A DNA stretch of 13,574 nucleotides from Victivallales bacterium (lineage in GTDB: Bacteria > Verrucomicrobiota > Lentisphaeria > Oligosphaerales > Oligosphaeraceae). Of the stretch, positions 1 to 7,998 are shown piece after piece; position 1 is the first letter of the stretch; the number at the start of each line of letters is the position of its first letter. Made by a program: the position numbers and the translations under genes. The notes under the pieces are model-generated. The model had not been told where the DNA came from, searched no databases, and worked only from the letters and a program-made list of their open reading frames with translations. The stretch covers positions 1 to 13,574 of the forward strand of contig JAFYGL010000571.1 of assembly GCA_017543165.1 (NCBI GenBank). The letters are read 5' to 3'.

Positions 1-451
1 AGCTTGAGACACTTCCACATAGGACAAGTATAAGTCGTGAATGTTTTTTGAAGAGGTTGTCCCACGCAATTTTCAAGTCATCGGCGAAGCATTTGTCATA
101 GTGAGCCAGCCATGATATTTCATCAAGCAATATGACAGTGCCTTCGTCGTCATTTATTAGCGAGTTCAGGCGACGGAAGGCGTCCATCCAGCATGAGGGA
201 GGGATCTTTTCGGTCTCGGTCTGCCCAGCCAATTGCTGCGCAAATGTCATCAATTCATCTTTATTTGACAGTTTCTGCTGCGGGCGACGTCCCTCAATTT
301 TAATGAAGCGGCATCCTGAACGCTCGGCAAACACCTCGAACAGCGTACTTTTTCCTATACGTCGCCGTCCCCTGCAAGTCACAAGCGAAGCAGTTTGCTT
401 GCTCAAAAGACTTTTCAGTTGCTCAAGTTGCTCTTCTCTGCCATAAAACAT
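1..451 (-). CDS. AAA ATPase of the ATPase_2 (archaeal-type) family, 5' part only
   Basis: Reading the minus strand from ATG 451-449 gives 150 open codons running off the window edge, so the 3' part is missing. The protein starts MFYGREEQLEQLK and has a Walker A motif GRRRIGKST at residues 28-36, a Walker B motif VILLDE at 106-111, and the start of a sensor strand (LVLCGS) at about 142-147. This order (FxGREeEL start, GRRRxGKT, DExxW) is characteristic of ATPase_2-family P-loop NTPases of bacteria and archaea, which usually carry a C-terminal DUF234 or DUF4143-like region that cannot be seen here. The start is supported by a strong Shine-Dalgarno AAGGAGG at 457-463, five bases from the ATG. 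The cellular role of this family is poorly understood. The upstream region carries paired palindromes. Family assignment is confident; function is unknown. Confidence 0.88.
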   Translation of the reverse strand, partial: MFYGREEQLEQLKSLLSKQTASLVTCRGRRRIGKSTLFEVFAERSGCRFIKIEGRRPQQKLSNKDELMTFAQQLAGQTETEKIPPSCWMDAFRRLNSLINDDEGTVILLDEISWLAHYDKCFADDLKIAWDNLFKKHSRLILVLCGSVSS

Positions 452-463
452 ATCTACCTCCTT

Positions 464-479
464 ATTATATGTTATAATA
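464..479 (-). promoter_or_regulatory. possible -10 elements upstream of the ATPase gene
   Basis: On the minus strand this AT stretch contains TATTAT (479-474) and TATAAT (469-464). Neither has a convincing -35 hexamer at normal spacing, and the second lies almost against the Shine-Dalgarno. The upstream palindrome (481-514) would overlap the -35 region of either, which would suit autoregulation. This is inference only. Confidence 0.25.
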
Positions 480-480
480 A

Positions 481-570
481 ATGTCACCTATTTTGTATTT
501 TGCAAATTAGGTGATGGAAAAATATTGGTAAAAATATGTCACCTATTTTGCATTTTGCAAATTAGGTGAC
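481..570. repeat. two copies of a 34-bp palindromic repeat (GCAAAnT / AGGTGAC type)
   Basis: Copies at 481-514 and 536-569 are identical except at two or three bases, with a 55-bp period. Each is a dyad: the left arm TCACCTATTTTG pairs with the right arm CAAATTAGGTGA (11 of 12 positions) around a short T-rich loop. Read outward from the centre, every half-site is GCAAA(A/T)TAGGTGA. They lie 30-120 bp upstream of the ATPase start. They could be operators, transcript hairpins or a dispersed repeat; the sequence does not decide which. Confidence 0.75.
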
Positions 571-589
571 AGAATTTGCATAGTTTTTA

Positions 590-686
590 CCCAAATGTGG
601 TCTAAAAATCGAGATTTGGGTAATATTCTTTAAAATAATCCCCAAATGTGGTCTAAAAATCAAGATTTGGGCAAGATTCTTTAAAA
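590..686. repeat. tandem pair of a 46-bp repeat with CCCAAAT/ATTTGGG arms
   Basis: Copies at 590-635 and 641-686 (51-bp period) differ at only about four positions. Each contains CCCAAAT and, 17 bp later, its complement ATTTGGG, then a tail ending TTCTTTAAAA. The 7-bp arms are unchanged between copies, while differences fall in the loop and tail. With only two copies and no variable spacer of useful length this is not a CRISPR. The pair lies between the ATPase promoter region and the end of the clan-A glycosidase gene. Confidence 0.75.
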
Positions 687-693
687 CTATGTT

Positions 694-716
694 CCCCAGC
701 GAGTATCTCGCTGGGG
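694..716 (-). terminator. GC-rich hairpin after the glycoside hydrolase operon, candidate terminator
   Basis: A perfect 10-bp stem, CCCCAGCGAG (694-703) with CTCGCTGGGG (707-716), and a 3-nt loop start 7 bp past the stop codon of the clan-A glycosidase. On the minus strand the stem is followed by AACATAGTTTTAAA, a weak U-tract. Position favours a terminator for the three-gene unit. The very symmetric form also resembles the other GC-rich palindromes in the window, so it may be a REP-like unit doing this job. Confidence 0.5.
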
Positions 717-723
717 CATCCTC

Positions 724-2202
724 TCATTCCATATCGAAGAAATCTCCGAAGGTGAGCAGCAGCGGATAGTCTTTTACTGGAATATTCTCGAACAGAGTAT
801 AGTCGTTGACGCTTTCCTTCAGATTTTGCGGAGGCACTGGAACGATTTCTCCGTCCTGCCTGCATTGCTTTGGAAGTTCATATTTCTTTATGTTGTCTGG
901 AATCTCGTAAACCGAGCCGTCCAGCAGGTCCACCAGGCGTGGTTTGCCAGGGATTACGCTTTCAATTGTCGTGGTGCCCTCGTATGAGGTGGTGAGTATT
1001 TCCGTGGGTTTCCAGTATGCAATCGCGGCGGAGCCATTGGGCTTGGTGAAGGAAACGGAGGAAAAATGCTCGCCGCTTTCCTCCTGTCGGGACATCCGAC
1101 GTGAATAGCGGTAGGAAAAATGGAATGGTATGGGTTCCACAGTGAAGTCTTCACGGAAGATTGAGGCAAGCGTCTGCATGGTGCGATAAGAGGGTTTCGG
1201 CGTATAGATTCCGCTGGCGACGCCGTTTTCATCGAACTCCGCGGAAAGAATGCCGAAATAGCCGAAATCCTTGTAGGTGGCGGCATCCCCTGCGGTTCCG
1301 TTCAGGGCCTCCACCATGTCCATGCAGGAGAAATAGGAACTGAACATCACATCGCTGATGAAGTCATTTATGGTGTGGCGCACCATGAATTTCGCCTGTT
1401 TCAGTAGTGTCCATGCGCAGCCTCTCATGGCTCCATGCCCATCGCTGCGGGACTGGCATCCCGTCTCACCCTGGATGATTTTGATATTCGGGTTGGCTCT
1501 GCGAAGCAGGGCGATTTTTCCGCGTACCAGTTCAGGCAGAAAAGTTTCATTTGGCACATAATTGTGGTAGGTGTAGCCATCCATGACTGCACCAGCGCCA
1601 GTGGCCAGAACTGCCGCGAGCCATTCCAGATTGAAAGAACATTCCGAGCCGCCGATGACCTTTGCATCTGGGTCCCCTCTCTTGACGGCGGCGGCTGTCA
1701 TCTTCACCAGTTCGCCATACTCTGTGCCGCTGGGGCCATGTTTCCAGCACCAGATGCCGTCTGGCTCGTTCCATACCTCATACCACTGTATCTTTCCTTT
1801 GTAGCGCCGCACGGTTGCCGTGACGTATGCGCACCAGGCATCCTTTTCCTCCTGGGAGAAGAGGGGAGGGCATCCCACTGCGCCGAAAACCTTGGCGGCC
1901 TCCGCATTGTAAAGAGGATTTCCATAGCAAAGGCAGAGCCATGGTCTCATTCCACGCTTTACCAGATTGTCCACTATGGAATCCAGCCACTCGAAGGAGT
2001 AGATTCCCTTGCTCTTTTCGGTTCTTGCCCATCCAGACTGGATGCGAACCCATTTCGCGCCAGTTGCCGCCACTTTGTCGTATGCTTTTTCAGGGTCAAA
2101 TACACCGCGGTCCAGTTTTTCAAAGCCGATTCCAATCCTGGATTCCTTGATTTCACTGGAAGAGAAGGCTTTTACATTTCCAATCTTGATGAGACGTTCC
2201 AT
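724..2202 (-). CDS. Clan GH-A glycoside hydrolase (GH39/GH5-like TIM barrel), cytoplasmic
   Basis: This 492-residue protein has clan GH-A features. A (beta/alpha)8 barrel occupies about residues 20-350: WVRIQSGW at 51-58 on an early strand, YEVWNEPDG at 141-149 with E146 as expected acid/base, and IIQGETG at 242-248 with E246 as expected nucleophile, 100 residues later as is usual for the clan. Residues of about 355-492 look like a beta-rich accessory domain. No signal peptide is visible, so it should act inside the cell. A weak Shine-Dalgarno (TAGGAAA) precedes the ATG. It lies 44 bp downstream of the rhamnosidase gene and is probably co-transcribed with it. It likely hydrolyses a beta-linked glycoside or oligosaccharide; the exact family and substrate cannot be fixed from sequence by eye. 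Confidence 0.85.
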   Translation of the reverse strand: MERLIKIGNVKAFSSSEIKESRIGIGFEKLDRGVFDPEKAYDKVAATGAKWVRIQSGWARTEKSKGIYSFEWLDSIVDNLVKRGMRPWLCLCYGNPLYNAEAAKVFGAVGCPPLFSQEEKDAWCAYVTATVRRYKGKIQWYEVWNEPDGIWCWKHGPSGTEYGELVKMTAAAVKRGDPDAKVIGGSECSFNLEWLAAVLATGAGAVMDGYTYHNYVPNETFLPELVRGKIALLRRANPNIKIIQGETGCQSRSDGHGAMRGCAWTLLKQAKFMVRHTINDFISDVMFSSYFSCMDMVEALNGTAGDAATYKDFGYFGILSAEFDENGVASGIYTPKPSYRTMQTLASIFREDFTVEPIPFHFSYRYSRRMSRQEESGEHFSSVSFTKPNGSAAIAYWKPTEILTTSYEGTTTIESVIPGKPRLVDLLDGSVYEIPDNIKKYELPKQCRQDGEIVPVPPQNLKESVNDYTLFENIPVKDYPLLLTFGDFFDME

Positions 2203-2246
2203 AAGAAATTTCCTATTGATGATGGTGAAAAACGCAAGCTACTTGC

Positions 2247-4259
2247 TTACCATGTGTAAGTTTCCTTGAGGGGCCAGTCTATCATGAAGCAGGCACCCAT
2301 GGACATTGTGAGGTGGAAGAGGGAGGCATTGGACTTGCCGAATTTCGACCAGCCCTCGAAGGTGCGCTTGCCGTCCTCCGCAATGGTCTTGAGCCAGGCG
2401 TTCTTGTCCACAAGCAGTTGGCTGGCCAGTTCGTCATGGCCTTCGCGCAGCAGATAGACCAGCACTGGGAATGTCTGGAAAAACAGTATGCCGCCCATAC
2501 ATTTCTCATGCACCATCCTCATGAATTCCTGGTGGAATTCAGGCTCTGGTATGATGCTGTGGAATGCGGCTAACACATTTCCAGGCATGCTGATGTGGTT
2601 GCTCTGGACATTGTCCCTGAACAAATGTTTTTCTGGCAGATAGAATGCCTTGATGAATGCAGCCTCGATATTGCTGGCATCCGCGTATGGCTTGCGTCCC
2701 AGGATGCGTGACACCTTGTTCATCGCCTTGATTGCGCCGATGTAGTAGGCGTTTATCACATTGTGCTTGACGACGCTGAGCGTGCCCTCCCGCTCCACCT
2801 CATAGCCATCGCGGTAGTTGGCTGGCCATTCCACCACGTTCCACTTGTCGATGTTGTTGAGCAGGCCGTCCTCCTCCGCATAGTTGTCGCGGTAGTAGTC
2901 CAGAATGTCAGTGAATTTGTCATAGCGTTCCGCAATGAACTGCTTGTTGCCAGTCAAGGTGAGGTATGGGAGAATAAGTTCCAGCATCATCAGCGGATAT
3001 TCGGCGATTTCCTGCATCAACGAGCAGCAGGCGCAAGTCATGAGGCCGCGGTTAATGAAGGTGGTGTCCAGAAAATCGTCAAAGAATTTCTCCATGAGTG
3101 AGAAGTCCTTTGTGAGCAGGCAATATGTCAGGAGCGAATAGCAGCCGTCGCCCATGTAGTATCCCTTTTCACGTTCCATGCAGTCCTGTATGACCTCCTG
3201 CACGCCGTATTTCAGTGAATCAACGCAAAGTTGCCATACCGCCAGATGCTCGGGATCCGAGTATTTGCAGCTTGCCTTCAACTGGAATGGATAGTGCCTG
3301 GCGACGAAATGCAGGCTGTCCTCGTCAATCTCCGTTCCCATGGGCAGGATGAGTTCCACGTAGCGGAACGACTTGTAGTCGTATTCGTTCAGTGTGTCAC
3401 GCTTGCCAGAAAGCACGAAGTGCTCCACATACTGGCAGTTGCAGCGCAGTTTTTCACGCAAGGAGCCGTCTTCATTGAGTTCCTGGGCGAACTTGAGAGT
3501 GATGTCGCTGTATTTTGGGCCTTTTGCCGCCAGGGCGAGATAGCCCACATTGATTGCGCCGAAGTCAATGAAATAGCCAGTGGCGGTGCGTTTCAGTACA
3601 ACAGGGCGCATTTCCTCGAATACCAGCTGTTTGGAGGGCTGGGGGCACAGTTTGTAGTCATTCTTGGGATTCAGCACTGCATTGGGCCAGCGGGCGTCGT
3701 CGAAGCCAGGCAATTCAAAGCCCACTTCTGGCGCATTGGCGTCATAGCGTTCCATGAACTGGGTGCTGTAGCCCGCAATGCCGCAGGCGCTATAGGCGGT
3801 ATGCAGGTGCTGCCGCACGGTCTCGTCCGACACGGCGACTGTGCGCCCGCCTACGACCACGTCGAACAGGAGGCCGTGCCTGTTGTCTCCAGAGCACCAT
3901 ACGCGGTTGACAAGTCCCTGGTAGTAGGTGTGCACGGCTATGGTGTTCTCGCCTGCCTGGAGGAATGGTGTAATGTCAATCTCATTGTAGTATTGGCGGA
4001 TGGGAAGGCATGGGGCGGGACCCTGCGCCACAAAGCGCCCGTTGATGTACAGTTTGTAGTAGTCATCTGCTGTTATGAATATCCTGCCAGGTTCCACGCT
4101 GTCCAGCGAGAATCTTTTTCGGAAAAGGACATGCCTGTTGTTCACGCTGGAGAATTGATTTGTCGGGCTTGACTTGTCCAGTTGGCGATGAAAGACATTG
4201 TATATTGGCAGCGCGGCCAGCTCTGCCGTTGTAATCCATTTACCTTCAAAGTTATGCAT
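2247..4259 (-). CDS. GH78 alpha-L-rhamnosidase, cytoplasmic
   Basis: The 670-residue protein follows the GH78 plan. A beta-sandwich at about 40-120 (RKRFSLD, ADDYYKLYINGR, GENTIAVHTYY) matches the N-terminal rhamnosidase domain; a second beta domain spans about 200-320; an (alpha/alpha)6 barrel runs about 330-640; a short C-terminal part follows. The motif DCMEREKGYYMGD (359-371) places D359, E364 and D371 at the 0/+5/+12 spacing of the catalytic acidic residues of Bacillus RhaB, and TFEGW supplies E635 in the position of the general base. It removes terminal alpha-L-rhamnose from glycosides or pectic oligosaccharides. No signal peptide is present. AAAGGAAAC lies just before the ATG and decides the start. 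It is 161 bp downstream of the secreted GH42-like gene and 44 bp upstream of the clan-A gene. The proteins share no obvious sequence beyond fold type. Confidence 0.9.
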   Translation of the reverse strand: MHNFEGKWITTAELAALPIYNVFHRQLDKSSPTNQFSSVNNRHVLFRKRFSLDSVEPGRIFITADDYYKLYINGRFVAQGPAPCLPIRQYYNEIDITPFLQAGENTIAVHTYYQGLVNRVWCSGDNRHGLLFDVVVGGRTVAVSDETVRQHLHTAYSACGIAGYSTQFMERYDANAPEVGFELPGFDDARWPNAVLNPKNDYKLCPQPSKQLVFEEMRPVVLKRTATGYFIDFGAINVGYLALAAKGPKYSDITLKFAQELNEDGSLREKLRCNCQYVEHFVLSGKRDTLNEYDYKSFRYVELILPMGTEIDEDSLHFVARHYPFQLKASCKYSDPEHLAVWQLCVDSLKYGVQEVIQDCMEREKGYYMGDGCYSLLTYCLLTKDFSLMEKFFDDFLDTTFINRGLMTCACCSLMQEIAEYPLMMLELILPYLTLTGNKQFIAERYDKFTDILDYYRDNYAEEDGLLNNIDKWNVVEWPANYRDGYEVEREGTLSVVKHNVINAYYIGAIKAMNKVSRILGRKPYADASNIEAAFIKAFYLPEKHLFRDNVQSNHISMPGNVLAAFHSIIPEPEFHQEFMRMVHEKCMGGILFFQTFPVLVYLLREGHDELASQLLVDKNAWLKTIAEDGKRTFEGWSKFGKSNASLFHLTMSMGACFMIDWPLKETYTW

Positions 4260-4341
4260 TGTTGTTTCCTTTGTTTACAGGGATAGGAGATGTTGCACAC
4301 CGCTATCGTTGCACGCCCCTTGCGAAATGCTCGCCCTTGGT

Positions 4342-4404
4342 GCGACGGCGAGGCACCGTCGCTACTACGGCAACTGGCGCGACGTGCCGCTGGCGAGAGG
4401 CACG
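4342..4404. repeat. two GC-rich palindromes between the GH42-like and GH78 genes
   Basis: The 161-bp gap 4260-4420 holds two hairpins. GCGACGG (4342-4348) pairs with CCGTCGC (4356-4362) across a 7-nt loop, and CGTGCC (4383-4388) pairs with GGCACG (4399-4404) across a 10-nt loop. The motif ACCGTCGCTA/T recurs at 4355-4363 and 4410-4418, and GTTGCAC occurs twice, at 4292 and 4308. Being inside a likely transcript, the hairpins could attenuate or stabilise mRNA between the first gene and the next two, or be dispersed REP-like units. No strong U-tract follows either. Confidence 0.6.
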
Positions 4405-4420
4405 CTAAGACCGTCGCTAT

Positions 4421-7400
4421 TTACTCCGTGACGTACACTATCATATATGCGCCAAGTGTGCCAGATGGGACAGTCACTTTGCTCCATTCGCCCTCGTTTT
4501 GCAGCGGGAGCGGCACTGGCTTTGCAAATTCGGGCGAGACGGCGTATGCCTTCTTGGCAGGGTACTGCACCTTGAAGGAGAAGGGCTTCTCCAGTGGCGC
4601 GAAGGCATCCTTTGGAGGCACGCTGGGTACTACGTCACCCTTCTTGTAGTTGGAACGGGTGGCGTTCAGAAAATGCAGCGCAAGGCTGCCTTCCTGAGTC
4701 TTGTAGATGGAGGTTATGACCTGGCTTGGTATGCCTATTGGCTGCCAGACCTTGAAGTCGCCCGCCACGGTGTTGATTACGCGCAGCACATTCTCCTCCG
4801 CCAGCGGATTGACTTGGAACTTCATTGTCGCCTTGCTGGTTACCTCGTATGCGCAGCAGGGCTGCCCGAATATGGCTGGGCTGAAATAGACACATCCCTT
4901 GCCCAGCTTGTTGTAGTAGAGGCCAGGCACGGTCTTGCCATTGGCAAGCACCAGGTCCATCAAGGTTCCAAGGCCCTTTGCGAACTTGTAGGGCTGGTAT
5001 ATGCCAGGCACGGCCAGTTCCTTTCCGTCCTTCCAGCGCACCGCGCTGTACTTCCTGCTGGCGTCGCTCTTGAGGTAGTCGGAGCCATTCAGCAGCATCT
5101 GCCCCACAATCCACTTTCCTGGCTTGTTCGCTATCTCATTGAAATAGCCTGCGTTGTTGGAGAGATATACGATGCCGCCAGCCTCCACATAGTCCCGTAT
5201 CGTCTTCACATTCTCCTCGCTCATGGCTGTTGCGTTGTTGATGAACAGCGCCTTGTAATTGGAGAGGATTTCCTTTGTAAGCCCCGCCTCGTAGATGAAC
5301 TCGTGGGGGATGTGGTTGGCTATCATGACTTGCGAGAATCCCATGATGTCCACCTCGGAGGAGGCCCTCTTCGCGCAGTCGCGCCCAAATGTGGAGAACA
5401 ATACTGCGATTTTCGCCTGGCTGACGGCTGTCCTGCGGTCCATGTTGCCTGCCTTCACATTGAACGACCTGTAGTTTGGCTTGCCTTCAGGGCAGTGCAT
5501 GCCGCTCATCTCCCAGGTGGTCTGGGCGTTCAGGTTGTTCATTGCCCAGCCGAAATACATGATGTCCCAATCCCTGGCGTCGCTGTAAACCAGGCCGAAT
5601 ATGGGCTGGTGGTTCACATTGCGGAACATGTTCTTCATCTTGCGCATGCAGGCCAGTCCGCGGTAGCTGGCGAAGCCGTTGCGCGTCATGATTTCGGTGC
5701 CCACCATGTCGTATGTTCTGGAATATGCGTCCATGCTGCTGGCCAATGCGCATGAGGCCCAATTGGAATAGATGCCGTAGTGTGTGGTATAGCCGATGAA
5801 CACAAAGTCTGGCTTGAACTTGCGAATTTCCTGGCGCAGCGCCAGCCAGAAGTCGCCGATTGCCTTCTGGCGCCAGGCAACCCAGGCGTGCCAGAGTGTG
5901 GAATTGTTGTTCATTAAGTGCGGGCTGTTTTCGTCCGCAGGCATTATCCAGCCTGTGTCCTGGGTGAATTGTTTTCTGCAATGTGAGCAGCCGCAGAAGT
6001 TCTCGCCGTGGAACGCCACTTCGTCCGCCATCAGGCCATCAATGCCAGTGGCCTTGATGTGGTGAATAATGTCATTGAAGAAGCGCTTGCGCGTGTATGG
6101 ATTTGTGGGGCAGAGACCGCGGTTTGGCAGGCCTGTGTTCACGGTGTGCTGAAGTTGCTCCATGCGCTCGGTGAGCACGCGGAAGCCGCTGTCGCACTGC
6201 CATAGCAGCGAGAAGTCAATGTGGTCGATGAACTTCATGTTTCGCTTGTGTCCCTCTGACACGATTTCCGTGAGCATTTTCTCAATGCGCTTGAGGTGCA
6301 TTGGATATGTATGCCGTGAAAGGAAGCCGCTGATGATGATGGTGTCGATTTCATCCGCCGTAAGTTCGTCCAGTCTTCTTTTCAGGGCGCCTGGCTGTGT
6401 GAATTCATCGAAACTGCCGCCATTGCCAGTGCCCCATGTGCCTAGCAGGGAGGCATGGCGCCAGTCCTTGCCATCCTCGAAGACCGCATAGCCTGTGGGA
6501 TATTCCAGCGGCTTGCGTTCCGCGGCCATTTCCTGCCCTGGCTCAGGCAGTGGATAGCTCTCGATGTCTATGTTGTATTTGGGTTCATGCAGATAATGCT
6601 CGCTCTGGAATAACACCGCTGGCGACGGACCCTTGTGGCTCACCCACATTCCCCTGCGGAATGAGAAGTCCTCCGCCGATGCCTGAAGGAGTTGGTCGCC
6701 GACTGTGGCCACTTGCCACTGCCCCGTGAAGCATACGTCCGCCCTGCCTTCCTCAATCCATACTGGCGCCGATACGATGGTTACTGTCTTCCTGTCCAGT
6801 TTCAGTTTCTCCACAATGGGCTTGCCATTGACGGATATGCCCATGCCGTCTCTTGTATTGTCAAAGGCGGGTATTCCGAATGTAAGCAGGTGAATGCCGC
6901 TGCGCAGTCCCTCCATGCGGAAAACTGCATTTTTGCCCGATGAGACTGCACTGTACAGCGCGCCGGATGGCCTGTATTCCTCGGTCTTGAGTTCGGCGCC
7001 AGGAAGCCAGCCAGCCTTTTGCTCGGCGCTGAAAGACGCGGTGCCGATGGCATTGTACATCTTGCCGACTTTTTTCGCGGCCAGGGCATAGAGCCTGTCT
7101 GGCGGCAATTCGGAATAATAGCGGTATTTTCTGTTGGCGTGCCGCTTGTCATAGTCCTCCGCGCTGCCTTCGTAGATGACCATCTTGCCTGTGTTGCTGC
7201 CGCCGTAGAATTTCGGAGTGTAGCCTACGCTGATGAAAAGGCTGTTGTTCCTGCGGTAAACTGCCCACAATCCCATCAGGCCATTGGGTGGATAGTCGCT
7301 GTGCGCGTCGTTTGTGCCTTCGGGGCTGCAGTCAATCACCAGTTTTCTGGAGCCGTCAGGCGCTTCCAGGGCAATCTGCCTGATGCGCTGCGCTGCGCCC

Positions 7401-7882
7401 TTGTCATCCACAATTATCTTGTTGCCGTTTTTGTCAGGGGAAAGCACGCCTGTCAATGTGCTTGCCTTTGAGATGCGGTCGATTATTGCCGTGTATTTCC
7501 AGCCCTCAAGAGCCTTCCAGTTGAATTCCACTATGTATGCCTGCGCCTTGCCATTGGCGGCTGGCGTATAGCCTGGCACGTTCATCTGGAATGTGATTTC
7601 CAGTTCGGTGCTGTTCTTTACGAATGCCACTTCGCGGCGCCAGCCCAGCTTGTCCTTCTCGCCAAAGTGATTCACCACGCGGCAGCCGTCTATGGTCTCC
7701 TCACGCTTTTCGCCGTCCGCAAAGCCATCTTTGCCAAGATAGCTGAAGTTCTCGCCCAGAATCAGTGGCGTGCCTCTCCACTCCAGGTGGATATTGTCTT
7801 CGTTGGTAAGTTTGAATGGTGCCTCCTGCGCAAGCAGACTCGTGGCAAGGGCAACTGTCATCGCAAGTAAAAATCTTCTCAT
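4421..7882 (-). CDS. Secreted GH42-like glycosidase with beta-galactosidase trimerisation-type domain
   Basis: This 1153-residue protein starts with a signal peptide (MRRFLLAMTVALATSLLA, probable cleavage after A18), so it is exported. Residues of about 20-240 and 250-420 are beta-rich domains; a TIM-barrel-like region spans about 490-810; a flavodoxin/GATase-like region at about 823-1000 (KIAVLF, YKALFINN, YVEAGGIVYLSN) matches the GH42 trimerisation domain; a small beta domain ends the protein. In GLMADEVAF, E621 is the likely acid/base, and C630, C632 and C635 follow at +9, +11 and +14, the spacing seen around the zinc site of GH42 beta-galactosidase; C591 may be the fourth ligand. E791 is a candidate nucleophile. 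No clear Shine-Dalgarno precedes the ATG. It is the first gene of the three-gene set. Substrate unknown; a beta-galactoside in rhamnose-rich pectin is a guess. Confidence 0.82.
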   Translation of the reverse strand: MRRFLLAMTVALATSLLAQEAPFKLTNEDNIHLEWRGTPLILGENFSYLGKDGFADGEKREETIDGCRVVNHFGEKDKLGWRREVAFVKNSTELEITFQMNVPGYTPAANGKAQAYIVEFNWKALEGWKYTAIIDRISKASTLTGVLSPDKNGNKIIVDDKGAAQRIRQIALEAPDGSRKLVIDCSPEGTNDAHSDYPPNGLMGLWAVYRRNNSLFISVGYTPKFYGGSNTGKMVIYEGSAEDYDKRHANRKYRYYSELPPDRLYALAAKKVGKMYNAIGTASFSAEQKAGWLPGAELKTEEYRPSGALYSAVSSGKNAVFRMEGLRSGIHLLTFGIPAFDNTRDGMGISVNGKPIVEKLKLDRKTVTIVSAPVWIEEGRADVCFTGQWQVATVGDQLLQASAEDFSFRRGMWVSHKGPSPAVLFQSEHYLHEPKYNIDIESYPLPEPGQEMAAERKPLEYPTGYAVFEDGKDWRHASLLGTWGTGNGGSFDEFTQPGALKRRLDELTADEIDTIIISGFLSRHTYPMHLKRIEKMLTEIVSEGHKRNMKFIDHIDFSLLWQCDSGFRVLTERMEQLQHTVNTGLPNRGLCPTNPYTRKRFFNDIIHHIKATGIDGLMADEVAFHGENFCGCSHCRKQFTQDTGWIMPADENSPHLMNNNSTLWHAWVAWRQKAIGDFWLALRQEIRKFKPDFVFIGYTTHYGIYSNWASCALASSMDAYSRTYDMVGTEIMTRNGFASYRGLACMRKMKNMFRNVNHQPIFGLVYSDARDWDIMYFGWAMNNLNAQTTWEMSGMHCPEGKPNYRSFNVKAGNMDRRTAVSQAKIAVLFSTFGRDCAKRASSEVDIMGFSQVMIANHIPHEFIYEAGLTKEILSNYKALFINNATAMSEENVKTIRDYVEAGGIVYLSNNAGYFNEIANKPGKWIVGQMLLNGSDYLKSDASRKYSAVRWKDGKELAVPGIYQPYKFAKGLGTLMDLVLANGKTVPGLYYNKLGKGCVYFSPAIFGQPCCAYEVTSKATMKFQVNPLAEENVLRVINTVAGDFKVWQPIGIPSQVITSIYKTQEGSLALHFLNATRSNYKKGDVVPSVPPKDAFAPLEKPFSFKVQYPAKKAYAVSPEFAKPVPLPLQNEGEWSKVTVPSGTLGAYMIVYVTE

Positions 7883-7939
7883 GTCAAATCAATGTCAACT
7901 GTGTTTAATAAATGCCGTTTCTATGCAAACGAGCGGTAA

Positions 7940-7966
7940 TCTATAGTTCCATGCTTGCTTTTTCAA
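7940..7966 (-). promoter_or_regulatory. possible sigma70-like promoter for the glycosidase operon
   Basis: On the minus strand TTGAAA (7966-7961) and TATAGA (7945-7940) are 15 bp apart, or 16 bp using the overlapping TTTGAA. Transcription would start near 7933 and leave a leader of about 50 nt before ATG 7882. Spacing is slightly short, and no other promoter in this stretch looks better. A repeated TTGACAT close to the start codon (7898-7892 and 7887-7881) is too close to act as a -35. Confidence 0.3.
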
Positions 7967-7998
7967 ACAAAGGGCCATTAGAATTGACGGCGATTATA

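Noticed and set aside
132..446. Plus-strand open frame of 104 codons
   Set aside because: It lies opposite the clear Walker A/B coding frame of the minus-strand ATPase and its translation has no recognisable features.
481..686. Possible CRISPR array
   Set aside because: Two different repeats with two copies each, too little spacer and no cas genes.
1435..2259. Plus-strand open frame of 274 codons
   Set aside because: Antisense to the clan-A glycosidase, whose catalytic motifs are intact; the long frame follows from codon bias on the other strand.
3231..4172. Plus-strand open frame of 313 codons
   Set aside because: Antisense to the GH78 gene, no domain-like pattern and no ribosome site.
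4499..5755. Plus-strand open frame of 418 codons
   Set aside because: Antisense to the GH42-like gene. Despite its length it is rich in Val, His and Ala in the manner of shadow frames and shows no known motif.
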